DNA of 64,000 bases from Siphonodentalium dalli (Eukaryota; Mollusca; Scaphopoda; Gadilida; Siphonodentaliidae). The notes under the pieces are model-generated. The model made no database searches, was not told the DNA's origin, and saw only the letters and a program-made list of their open reading frames with translations. The stretch lies in contig CP136066.1 in NCBI GenBank assembly GCA_032622095.1, positions 200,470,978-200,534,977 of the forward strand. Direction: 5' to 3'. Below, piece by piece: positions 22,581 to 32,610 of the stretch. Both the position numbers and the translations under genes were made by a program. Position 1 is the stretch's first letter. Each line of letters begins with the position of its first letter.

Positions 22581-23910
22581 TGCGTCAATATTGTTTTATT
22601 TTGGCACAGCTATTTAGTACCACGGGAACATGTGCACTTGTGATATGAGGTCCGGCCGACTTGTATTGTGGAGTTAACCGGTTTTTTTTTCGACTTGAAA
22701 ATGTTCGCAATATGCAGAATGTTCCTACATTTCAGGTCAATTGTTTTTAAAACTTGGCACAGAGGCCGTTTGGGCAATTTGTCTGCAGTTTTCTCGATCA
22801 CCCCTGGCTCCCATGGGGGTAACTTTAGTCCCAGTAGGGACAGCCCACCTCTAGATTGAAATATTCAGATCGCAGTAATGCTCACAAAAATACAATTGGA
22901 AGGTACTTTGACCTGAGAACATTTTCCTCTTGACACGGAGAAACATTGTTCAAGTTGATGATTTAAAAAAAACGATATTTACATTTCATAAGTATTTAGT
23001 CTTTTTACATTTGTATCATTCCCATGAGTCACTACAGTAGTGAATTTAATTCCATACACATTACTCTTGTATCCGTTTCTATCCATACATCTAATTATAT
23101 ATATATATTAGTTTAATCGTTCGAATCTATATCTAAATCCAATTTAAATATTAATTTAATTTTAAAATGGAAGTGAAATAGTTAAATTATTTATTTAGCC
23201 ATTATTGGTTGTATTCTGCCGCATTCACGGGTGCCGCGTAGACCGCCACCATAGGCCACGGCACTCCACACAATACTTATACGAATATCAATTCACTTAT
23301 ATTATCATGAATTAACATATTGTATTGTGAAATAAAATATTATCCTATCCTTACTATCTATCCGTGTTTATATTCATTTGTTTTGTATGCGTTTGCATAA
23401 TGGTCCATTTCTGAATGGTTCTGACTCCAATAGAACTCGCTTGCTTTAATTTGAATGTCATAATATAGTTTGTTCAGTTTTATAGTCAAGTTCACTGTTA
23501 TCTCTGTGTATAGTTTCTTCTCTTATTCACGAGTAATCATCTGTCTGTCGCAATATTACGGCATAGCAGCAATAACGAACTACACCAAACTAAGCCATAA
23601 ATAAGTTTCGGATTGACATCTAGTGGATGAGAATAAAATAGACACTGGGCCCTGGTTGGTCAATAGTCACCACACATCTTCCCTGTGATTTTCCATAGGT
23701 AAAATAACCATTGGCACAGGACATAACCCTTTTGTAGTGAAGTTTGAATTTTGTGGTGTTGTCTAAACTATGACATTATTGTTGTCCGATTCTGACAATA
23801 GTTACGAAAACATAAGATTAAAGGCGAATTCTCTGCTAGACGGACATGATTTTTTTGCATGTAAAATTTCCGAAAATGTCAATCTTTCAGATTTAAAGAA
23901 AATGTTGGAT
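22581..23910. other. No gene seen
   Basis: AT-rich sequence, including a short TA run near 23096-23110. No recognisable exon. Confidence 0.35.
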
Positions 23911-24893
23911 CTACACTCTTAAAAATACAGCTACTATATAGTACCTATATAGGCACTATCCTTGCCACTGGGTTAGTGCCTAAGTTTAGGTACTATATAG
24001 TGCCTATATGATATAGCTACTATAACGTACCTAATTAGGTATTATATAGTGCCTAACTTTAGGTACTATATAGTACCTATATGATATAGCTACTATAAAG
24101 AACCTAATTAGATATGATATGGTACCTAATTAGCTACTATATAGTAGCTATACAGCAATTAGGTATTATATAGTGCCTAACTGTAGGTAATATATAGCTT
24201 GCTTTATTCAATATTTTATAACGGAGGTCTGATAAACTGATCTTCACCGACTCATCCACATTTGCAGACCTCTGATTGTTCATCTCTGCTAAGAGCTGAA
24301 AAGAAGAATTAAAAAAGTTCAATAATTTGTTTAATTCAAGTGTCAATGTGCTGGAACTCAACTTTGTGAAATGAGAACATAATAATTCGCTGGTTAATTT
24401 GAAAACAAAATTAACAAGAGGTTGGATTATTATTGAAGTAATGGTGACGGTGTGTGTGTGTTTATCATTTGATGTTGATATAATGATAATAATTTCCAAC
24501 AAATGTGGTGCTAATACTAACCTCTAAATGCCGATTTTAATTCAGACAATCCCGCGTCGTCCAGCCATTTCTCAACAGCATCTTCCGTCCAAAGTTCAAC
24601 AGAGTCATTGGAAGCGTCCATCTTTATTTGTCTTAATTCTTCGATTAAAAATGGCTGCTCGAAAAATTAGAAGCGCCGCCTGCGAATATGCCCTCTGGCG
24701 GGTGCGTCTGTCAAATAACAGGTGGGCGTAATTTGGTTTATCCTGAATGCGATATAAGTTCCACGCTATAGGCACTATCTACGATATAGCTACTATATCA
24801 CCCCAATAACCAATATGTGTTACTTAGATAGGCACTATAGCTACGATAGGCACTATATAGTCGCTATAAGGACCCCGATTTCTGTGAGTGTAG
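23911..24893. mobile_element. TIR element carrying TACTATATAGTA-type palindromes and a captured exon
   Basis: The left end CTACACTCTTAAAAAT and the right end (reverse complement) CTACACTCACAGAAAT form TIRs. Both arms are filled with short palindromes such as CTACTATATAGTACC, GCCTATATAGGC and ACCTAATTAGGT, more than a dozen in all (23932-24200 and 24765-24865). Between the arms (24200-24760) lies unrelated, higher-complexity DNA that includes a splice-signalled SAM-like first exon. An exact target duplication could not be fixed. Confidence 0.6.
24522..24621 (-). CDS. First exon with the N-terminal half of a SAM-like domain
   Basis: On the minus strand an ATG at 24621 opens 33 codons. The peptide contains VELWTEDAVEKWLDDAGL followed by SELKSAF. 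The W..E.V..WL...GL..L...F spacing is that of helices 1-2 of a sterile alpha motif (SAM) protein-interaction domain. The frame ends AGA G at a consensus donor (GTTAGT), phase 1. The upstream sequence (24622-24760) is less AT-rich and contains GCAGCCATTTTTAA, consistent with a 5'UTR or promoter. A good polypyrimidine acceptor (TTAATTCTTCTTTTCAG) lies at 24296-24312 with an open frame after it (VDESVKISLSDLRYK). That is a possible but unconvincing second half of the domain, and an AATAAA follows at 24202-24207. It may be a host gene fragment captured by the surrounding transposon. Confidence 0.45.
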
Positions 24894-25293
24894 GATTTAT
24901 ATTGTAAACAGTACGATAAAACGTTTGCTCTGAGGCCTATGGAAAACACTTACACCAGTGTAACCTCCCGTTCCTCTCCACGACATCACGCTTACGCAGC
25001 CGACGTTACGGAGTAGAGGCATAGAGCTGGCGTCCGGTCTAGAAACTTAAGACATTGCTCCAACTCCAGAATCTATCACAGGATATAGGAGTGTCGATAT
25101 CCTTTTTTTTCGAGTTATGGTCCTTAGGGTGGAAAAACCGTCTGTTCTAACTTTTGATCTCTGTTATCATAGCTCGTGTTTCAATTATCATTAGTGTCCA
25201 CATGATATATCATTGAGGGCCAAGACCCACACACAACAGTCCATTCCTTAGTGTAAACATATTTTATTCTAATCCCAATAACATAAATTAACA
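24894..25293. other. No gene seen
   Basis: No recognised feature between the palindrome-rich element and MITE family C copy 2. Confidence 0.35.
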
Positions 25294-25663
25294 TTTACAG
25301 ATATATTATGTACTTGTTCGGGTGCGTGAAACTGATAAGTTAATAATCGTGCGCTGGCGGAATGTAATATTCTATTAACATCGCCGAAAATTTGAAGCAA
25401 ATCGACCATCCCACTCCATATAAAGTATCGTTTGAACAACGCTAAATTGTAATATTACTATACTTGATTCGAGACGCATCTATAATAGGCGATAAACTAA
25501 CGAAAACGATTTCGCCATTGAGAGTCGCTGCGTTTAATTAAGATATAAGAATGACGACGTGTATTGTCTATTTGGATATCATAATTCTAAATATTACTAC
25601 ATTGCACAAGATTATTCTCAATTTCTATTTGATCACTATACCGGGTGTTTCATATCACTTTAA
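25294..25663 (+). mobile_element. MITE family C, copy 2
   Basis: Aligns with 11616-11991 through 'GTACTTGTTCGGGTGCGTGAA', 'CATCGCCGAAAATTTGAAGC' and 'GATAAACTAACGAAAACGAT'. It ends TATCACTTTAA. A small deletion is present near 25345. Confidence 0.75.
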
Positions 25664-27366
25664 CAAAAGTTTTGACAGTAATAAATAGAATAGTATAGAT
25701 GGATTTATTGGAAAGGGGATTAAACAACAAGCTCAAGTGCGTTTGTTAAGTTTGCTCCCCCAGTATTTCGCTCCTCCTCTCCATTAAGTGGAGAGAGGGA
25801 TCGACTACGCGTAAGAGTTTCGACGAACACATACCATCATTATTTCGTACCACTTTTAGAACTCAAAGCGTGTGCTTGGTATGCAGTCCCTTAATACTTC
25901 ACTTATCGTCTCATTTGCAAAAATAAATGCGATAATCATGACCTGTTTATTGTTAATAATTCGACCAGTCACAACCTACGACCCGGGATTCTCGTGATAT
26001 ATTGTGGCAATACAGGTATACATGTCAGGTCATATGTGGTGGAAATTCAGTCCGTTGTTATCATGGATAACCTGATAGACGTTATGCTGATGGGGGTCAT
26101 TATTGAAGAGGGGTTCCTGAATTTGGACCTCACATCAACCACGACTCCACCACTTCAAGACCCTTCCAGTCCGCAATTTGATTTCAATACGATTTCGTAC
26201 TGCACTTCTATTACTGCAAAGTTTTGTATCGCAGCCAGCGATCACTATCCGTTCTGAATAGTGATCTTATTTCGCGGGAAGCTCGAGATTCACGACGACG
26301 AGTAGAGTGCTTGCCAATCTAAACAGCACACCGAGGTCGTAGCTCAATGCAACTGGGTGGTTTACATGATATACATATACAGTCCCGAACGGAGTAAAGT
26401 AATATATTGCAGAAAATAAATTTCAGGTGTTATTTGAGCTTATTAGAAACCATGAAATCGTAACCGTTCTTACGGATAGTAAAATACGACAACGATTAGA
26501 AAGTACACAAATGTTGGTGACGTAGTACCCTATCCGTATCCATAATCGTAAACGTGAGTTTGCGAAAGGTCTCTATTATCGCTCACTCTGATACCAGATG
26601 CAATGGGAAATAGTGGGCAAAGTTAAATTAAAACATACTCTTTTGATATTAGTTTATTAAAAGATATATGTATACATGTAGATGTTTCCGGTGATGTAAT
26701 ATGTAATATCGTGATGTAATATATTACCATAAGCTGTCTAGGAGGATGATTCCAAATAAATATAGAGTATAATTACTGTGGTTACCACGATTCTGATGTT
26801 TTTATTTGAAGTGGTATTATTTCCCATTACATTCAGTCCTCCATCACTAAAACTACGTCGTTATATATGGCTTAACAGCTAAAGAACTCTAAAAATGAAT
26901 CAAACAACAACAGAGTAAACTGGTTTAACTGGATCTTTATCCTAACATATTTGCGCATTTCTTATTTTTAAATGGACCTAGGTATGAATGACTATTCTAT
27001 TTTCTGCCATATTTAGATTTGTAAATATGAATATGTAAAAATAAATTTAAGGAGCACATATTATGCTGTTAAATATTGTTGTATACTCTGCATATATTCT
27101 AATAATCATATAAACATTGGGAAAGCCAAAGCATTACAAAATATTATGAAAATCATATTCAGACTTAAATATCATAACCATCCAATGTATCAAAGATTAT
27201 TTACATTTTTTCCTTACAAAATATATTTACATAAATATTGTTGAGCTAAATATAGATTCAGGATTCTGGCTAGTAGTATCACCGTCGTCACACATTTTTA
27301 TGCTTATAAAAAATGCCAATTATAAAATGATTTCAGCGATCTGAAACTGATGCTCAAACAACAAAA
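25664..27366. other. No gene confidently seen
   Basis: An open stretch near 25994-26257 has slightly balanced composition but no domain-like pattern or convincing splice signals. The rest is AT-rich with no repeat recognised. Confidence 0.35.
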
Positions 27367-28380
27367 TGTGTATTTAAAGTGGTACTTTACAATAAGTCCG
27401 GCCATTTATGGGACCATTTTAGGGTGGATACACACATGCATGTAATCTCTGTATGTAAAATACATGTATTTTACATGGCCACACCAATAATTGACAACAT
27501 CAATCACCTGCGCGCGAGAGGTTCATTGTTACCAGGCCAGACAAGTGAGTAGTCATAAGCGAAATCAAACTCTCTGCTATCGGGACATTTGAGGCCAGTC
27601 CAAAACAAGTCTTCTCTTACGAATGTGGAAATTAGTTAAGTCTGTGTGATATCTGACATTTTATTAATGCACATCACCAGAAGCGACACATCTGGTGTAT
27701 ACAGGCTTGATAGAACATTTTCGATCATGATGCTTGCTTGGCGTGGGGTTTCGAAAGCTTCAAATCGCTAAGTGACTTAGTTGAATGTATCGGTCGGAAT
27801 AATCTGGGCAAGAAGGTACAATATATGTTTTACTTAAATAGCTCAGAGTTAGCTTTCGGGATCATATATAGCCCCAAGTCGGGTGTCATATTTAGCCCCT
27901 GCGTCAGGAAATCCTGATAATATTGCCCCCATGTTGGGGATCATAGCCCCTGGGTTGGGGAACTCCTGGGGCCATCATCGGTATAAAAATCAAGAGAAGA
28001 CTGAACATGATTTAAACAGAAAGTCCAACATTTGGGTTATCGCGCGAACAATTATTCTAAGCGGCCCGACGACTTCGTTCAGTCAACGGTTCTCTGCACG
28101 CTCAGAGCTTGGCTCACTGTGGTCAAACATATAGCCGCAATGATTGGGTTGTCAACGGACACATATTACATGGTCTGTATGATCCATGTAAAACGCCAAA
28201 TACACGATAATTACAGAGATTACATGCATGTGTGTATCCACCCTTATACTCAACAGAATATATGCAACAAAAGAATGTATTCGAGCCATGAATTAAGGAA
28301 AAATATGCTCATGTGCTCTATGAGCGATGCAAACAACATGGTAATTATAATGAAATGAATGTATGACTCTAGCTAATTTT
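27367..28380 (+). repeat. Repeat family H, copy 2 (interrupted)
   Basis: Starts TTTAAAGTGGTACTTTACAA, breaks at 27422 for a Harbinger-like MITE, then resumes TTATACTCAACAGAATATAT. It ends near the ATGTGCTCTATGAGCGATG stretch. It matches the minus-strand reading of 7437-8035. It keeps an undisturbed TTAA at 28293-28296, the empty site for the hairpin element at 7532-7921. Confidence 0.7.
27422..28243. mobile_element. PIF/Harbinger-like MITE, 822 bp
   Basis: TIRs GGGTGGATACACACATGCAT at the left and ATGCATGTGTGTATCCACCC at the right, with the inverted match extending about 32 bp. Both sides are flanked by TTA. The homologous family H copy near 7971 reads CTTTTATACTC with a single TTA, so the TTA is a 3-bp target duplication as in PIF/Harbinger elements. 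The interior has no transposase-like frame. It contains a 'GGGG.TCATAGCCCC'-type short repeat near 27890-27960. Confidence 0.75.
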
Positions 28381-28530
28381 TCACGTTGTCTTCGGGAGGT
28401 GTGGTTCACTCCTATCATGTGACTCAGAAATCAAGCTCGAACTGATAACGTTTGCTCAAAATGTTAACTATGTATCAACTGACACAGACCATAACACCAG
28501 TTTCCTCACCACACGGGAATATTAACATTT

Positions 28531-28987
28531 GTGACCCGCCATATCAAATCCAGTTGTAAGTCGGGATTGTTTTTACCCTGTGCCAATGCATTCTCTTATA
28601 TATGCGAGTCGACCATAGGTCGCCTCGCATATATAAGAGAATGCATTGGCCTGACAATTTGTTATCATTGTTTTTAAATAAATGTTTCTTACAATTTTTA
28701 GGACATAAAATAAAAAACATCCATTACCCTGCAGGGAGCCCCACACATATATAGAAGCATATAGAAGAGTGTCGTCTGTTCATGTTTATCTGGGCTCTGT
28801 ATGAGTGAAATTATAAAATTGTTAAAGAATACAAGAAACAATTATTAAAATTGTAAAAAATTGTTAGGCCAATGGATTCTCTTATATATGCGAGGCGACA
28901 TATGGTCGACTCGCATATATAAGAGAATGCATTGGCACAGGGTAAAAAAAATCCCGACTTACGACTGGATTTGATATGGCGGGTCAC
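28531..28987. mobile_element. Hairpin element with GTGACCCGCC TIRs (family F)
   Basis: Outer TIRs of about 38 bp start GTGACCCGCCATATCAAATC and are exact inverses apart from one base. Inside them, after a TA, comes a core bounded by CCCTGTGCCAATG and CATTGGCACAGGG. The core holds palindromes at 28582-28650 and 28868-28936 with opposite central asymmetry. The spacer has an internal CCCTGCAGGG and is nearly identical to that at 44698-44910. Non-autonomous; superfamily unknown. Confidence 0.75.
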
Positions 28988-29504
28988 ATTTATTCACCCG
29001 AGTTGGAAAAAGACTACAAAGTGAATTTGAGTTTTAAATGTGATGGCTAAAGCCTTTGTTCCTTTATGACGTAAAGGATAGGCTTGATTCGTGTGATTTA
29101 GATTGGTCGAAAATAGTATTACTCGTAATTGAAAAGCTCAAATTATGACACTTGAAATAAATGTTTTAGAATATAGATGCAGTTAGTAGATATGGGCCAA
29201 TTGCAATCATGTATCAACCTTACATCTGTGTTTTCATTTAACTGTCTATGAATATGTTTATGTCCGACCAGGGGATTTGGCATCTGTCTCCACAGAGCCT
29301 TGTCCATGAGATTATGAGGTAATTAACCTCAACTACGATTATTCGGGATTGTGATCTTTCCAGAAAATTTACATTTGTTATAGAAATACCGCTATTGTAA
29401 ACGGGAAATTGTTCAGAGAAATATTTACTCGCAATAATGCAATTTACTGTTGGAGTTTACAGTATAATTATCATATATGGAATATACGGTAAATTTTACG
29501 GTTG
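28988..29504. other. No gene seen
   Basis: AT-rich sequence. The part from about 29440 is probably the outer portion of the CCGTAAA repeat that follows. Confidence 0.35.
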
Positions 29505-29670
29505 GTTTCAACCGAATCGCTCCAGTACTTTATGCCGTAAAGTTTTACGGGATTATTTACTGTAGGAATTTACTGTACAATTGTATATACGGAATTTACC
29601 GTAAAGTTGATTCCAACCGTATCATAGCTGCCGGTTCTTTATGCCGTAAAATTTTACGGGATTTGTTCAT
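29505..29670 (+). repeat. CCGTAAA-rich repeat, copy 1
   Basis: About 165 bp (CAACCGAATCGCTCCAGTAC ... TTTTACGGGATTTGTTCA), nearly identical to 30544-30706 in the same orientation. It contains repeated palindromic words such as CCGTAAAGTTTTACGG and CCGTAAAATTTTACGG. Probably a small transposon or a segmental copy; no TIR pair is clear. Confidence 0.75.
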
Positions 29671-29919
29671 TTATAATAAGGTTTATAAAATCAAAATATA
29701 TAATATCTGACAGCGATAAACTGTTGCTGTATGTATGCATCTATGGAAACCATTTAACTCTATCCATATATTTATGAATTTACTAACAATTTTCATCCTA
29801 TGGGCAACGATAACCCTTAACGATATTATGAGTAACTGCTCGTCCAATAAGAGACGATAACCTTCAACTATATATAGTTTGCCCAAATTATCATATCTGA
29901 CGTACACGTTAACATGTTG

Positions 29920-30250
29920 GCATAAAACTTAACTATGAAATGGGAAAGGGTGATATACATGATAACTGTAAGATGGGCGTCGTATACATCATACATAAAT
30001 GGGGAGGGTTACTATGCATCATAACTATGGATGGAAATGTGGTAATATACGTCATAAACATATATTTGGGAATTTGCAAACAATATCCATACATCTAATA
30101 TACTACGATGACCTTTAACTATATTTATCGGGAACTACATGTATATATTCTCATCCAATGCACACTACGATGACCTTTAGCTATATTTATCGGGAACTAC
30201 AGCTATATATACTCATCCAATGCATGCTACGATGACCGTTATCTATATTT
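29920..30250 (+). repeat. Two adjacent short tandem arrays
   Basis: First a ~50-bp degenerate unit (ATACATCATAACTATG type) from about 29930 to 30065. Then three copies of a 62-bp unit beginning CTACGATGACC (about 30105, 30167 and 30229). Nothing coding. Confidence 0.65.
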
Positions 30251-30543
30251 GTGTAACTATGGGTGTGTAACTTCTCTGTATACTCAATATATACATGTAT
30301 ATGCCTTATACTATTATCGCATACTTAAAACTTCACATAACCGATGAATAATCAACCGTTCTACTATCCTAACTGTTTTTGTTGACTTTTAGATAGCCGT
30401 GGGTTCACGCCTTCCGGTTACCAGTCGATGCATCACGCGGGTTTTTATCTGCCTGTTCGGTGTGTCGGTGTGGTGCTTGCGCACCTTGCCAATAAGTTAT
30501 CATTCCTGACATCCCCTTTGGCATAATTGCCATAAACCATAAA

Positions 30544-30706
30544 ACAACCGAATCGCTCCAGTACTTTATACCGTAAAGTTTTACGGGATTATTTACTGTA
30601 GGAATTTACTGTACAATTGTATATACGGAATTTACCGTAAAGTTTATTCCAACCGTATCATAGCTGCCGGTACTTTATGCCGTAAAATTTTACGGGATTT
30701 GTTCAC
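30544..30706 (+). repeat. CCGTAAA-rich repeat, copy 2
   Basis: Direct copy of 29505-29670 with only a few substitutions, ending 94 bp before the stop codon of the PAN/EB gene on the opposite strand. Confidence 0.75.
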
Positions 30707-30769
30707 AGTGTGTAAAATTCAAAGGTTCAAATGAGCCGTGTCCATTTAAGCACGGTGTACTTTTTTAAA

Positions 30770-30775
30770 TTTATT
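30770..30775 (-). terminator. Polyadenylation signal AATAAA
   Basis: AATAAA on the minus strand, 26 bp after the stop codon of the three-exon secreted-protein gene. Its closeness to the stop predicts a very short 3'UTR. Confidence 0.6.
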
Positions 30776-30800
30776 TTGTACTTTTGCTTTGCCTAGCTGC

Positions 30801-31063
30801 CTACTTGGTAATGTAGAAACAGTTTCTGTGATATCCAGTCCATGGCGGATTGTTGTACCATGCACCCGGCATCTCCAGTCTCCCCACAAGAGATGTGTGA
30901 CACTCGCCTCCAGAGTGAAGCTCGAATAAGACGCAGTCATACGCAGCACTGAAGCAGAGGTTAGCGCATGAAGCCTCGTTGTGGCCAGTACCACTTCCTT
31001 GGTTTAGGTTACTTATGATCCACCCGGGGGTGCTGTAGTAGGTCAATCCGTACTGATCACAGT
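30801..31063 (-). CDS. Exon 3 of secreted PAN-EB-PAN protein (terminal)
   Basis: The acceptor GGTTCTTTTCCAG precedes a phase-1 exon encoding residues 146-232 of the deduced 232-residue product, ending FYITK-TAG. It forms an Apple/PAN-like extracellular domain with six cysteines at 147, 178, 182, 189, 200 and 227. The first and last are placed as an outer pair, and the C-x3-C-x6-C-x10-C core is typical of PAN folds. Aromatic residues around WYNNPPWTGY are notable. The phase matches exon 2 exactly (G|AC gives Asp). PAN/Apple domains bind proteins or carbohydrates outside the cell, so a secreted recognition or matrix role is likely, but the ligand is unknown. An AATAAA follows. Confidence 0.75.
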
Positions 31064-31248
31064 CTGGAAAAGAACCCGAAAATCGTTATTATTAATTAAA
31101 ACCCCATCCATCTGTTCTCCCTTCCGTGTTAATTATCACCTAATGGGCACTTAGTAACCTGAATGTATCATGTCTCCGAAAGTTATGCACAATGAGTCCA
31201 TATTGAGACTTCTGACGGAGAGCTAGTGTGCTTCTGACCAAGTCTAAT
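31064..31248 (-). other. Start of intron 2
   Basis: Minus-strand intron 2 of the PAN/EB gene spans 31064-39024 (about 8.0 kb), from donor GTAAGA to acceptor CTTTTCCAG. It contains two foldback copies, a 3.0-kb hAT element, a hAT MITE and several short repeats, listed separately. Confidence 0.6.
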
Positions 31249-31382
31249 TATGTGTCGGTCATTTGCAGAATGAGGTCACCAGAGGGTGCATTTAGCGAGG
31301 CTATCCCACATGGCGGGCTAGAATCACCAAATTCACCCTCTGTGGACCTCATTCTGATGAGGCCTGAATTGCTATGGGAGAC
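31249..31382. mobile_element. Foldback repeat family K, copy 2
   Basis: Arms CATTTGCAGAATGAGGTCAC and GTGGACCTCATTCTGATGAG, with 'CCAGAGGGTG' / 'CACCCTCTG' inside, as at 14000-14172. Slightly eroded at the right edge. Confidence 0.7.
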
Positions 31383-31555
31383 CTAGATTCAGATTGAATT
31401 TCCCAAGTTGAAGTTAGAATATGATGTTCACCAATAATTCACCTCGATTATGCATTATATGTTCTGCAAATTAGGGGATATATAGAAAGTTCCCGGAAGG
31501 GAGAAAGTAACTTAAACAATGTTAGTTTGATACTATATATACTGCCTAAGCAGAA

Positions 31556-31654
31556 GAATGTCCACAGAGGGTGAATTCGGTGATGCTGGCCCACTATGCC
31601 GGATAGCATCACTAAATTCACACTCTGGGGACCTCATTCTGCAAATGACAGACA
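31556..31654. mobile_element. Foldback repeat family K, copy 3
   Basis: Reads AGAATGTCCACAGAGGGTGA ... CACTCTGGGGACCTCATTCTGCAAATGACAGACAC; same family, with its left outer arm lost. Confidence 0.65.
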
Positions 31655-32070
31655 CTATTTGCAGGCGTGTTGCTGACGAATCTACACTCTACCAACAAAT
31701 AGCAACATTTGGATATAGTTTATGAACCCCGTATAATTTATGATCTTGTCGATAGCGGCGTGCATCGCATTTGAATACCAGCAGGTAACAGAACACGCGA
31801 GCATGCGAATGCAGAACACCACAATACCAATAATGGCGTTATGACACTGGCAGCCATACATTGGTTGTGCGATAGTAGTGTTCGGTATTCGACGGATTTC
31901 AGTATTCGAATATTCGGTTCGAATAACGAGCGAATATTCGAATAGTATTCGAATATTTAGATAAATTATAAAATTATATAGATAACATATTTTGGAACCA
32001 ATTTATTGTTTAATGAAAATAGCATATTTATCCATGTACATGCTATACGCAAAAAAAAGGAGAGAAATAG

Positions 32071-32234
32071 ATAGAACCGCATGAGTGTCTGGATTTTGAC
32101 GAAATTATCGCACGAGATTTGTTGGCGGAGCGATACCTCGAGTGCGGGACGCAGTCCCGCACGAGAGGTATCGCGTTCCGCCAACAAATCGAGTGCGACA
32201 ATTCGTCAAAATCCAGACACACATGCGGTTCTAT
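32071..32234. mobile_element. Foldback palindrome inside the hAT element
   Basis: Arms of about 75 bp (ATAGAACCGCAT...GTCTGGATTTTGACGAA and its inverse) meet at GTGCGGGACGCAGTCCCGCAC, a stable terminal hairpin. The arms differ at a handful of positions. It lies between the BED finger and the nearby hAT end, so it may have replaced transposase sequence. Overlapping open frames on both strands are palindrome artefacts. Confidence 0.75.
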
Positions 32235-32454
32235 TTTTATTACATATCTCCGTATCATATCTCCGGTACAGAAAATGTGAATTTAATTGAGTTTTAACAC
32301 TGAATGAAATAGTTCCGTCGACAGATTGCACTAGTGCGATTCTGAGAATTATCACACGCTTGGAAACTCGTGCGATCATTCGAATTAAGTTGATAGATAT
32401 GTAATAAAAACAAGTCTTTTGTCTTAATAGCAAGAGTTTATCTGTTTATGAAGT

Positions 32455-32610
32455 TCAAGTAGTAATGTCCCGTGCATGGTTCCACAAGTTGGTCGTAGTG
32501 CCACAATAACTAAGAACATGATCTGGATTGAGCTTGCAGGTTGCCTTTTTAGTTTTGGCATCCAACGTGAAGTGAGTCCATATATCTGATTTCTTCGAAT
32601 TTGACGCCAT
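32455..32610 (-). pseudogene. BED zinc-finger remnant of hAT transposase
   Basis: An ATG at 32610 opens 51 codons beginning MASNSKKSDIWTHF and continuing through KATCKL...LSYCGTTTNLWNH to a TGA. The W.HF, C..., GTT.NL..H pattern matches the BED-type DNA-binding finger found at the start of hAT transposases. The second zinc-binding Cys of the usual C-x2-C is Asn, and the final His/Cys is missing before the stop, so the finger is broken. The catalytic and dimerisation regions are not found in the remaining ~580 bp of the element. Confidence 0.65.

Noticed and set aside
24202-24295. Second half of the SAM domain as exon 2
   Set aside because: The acceptor is good but the peptide after it fits SAM helices 3-5 poorly and needs an extra insertion. 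It is mentioned only as a possibility.
31966-32290. Open frames on both strands around 32.1 kb
   Set aside because: They run through a long palindrome, so both strands stay open together.
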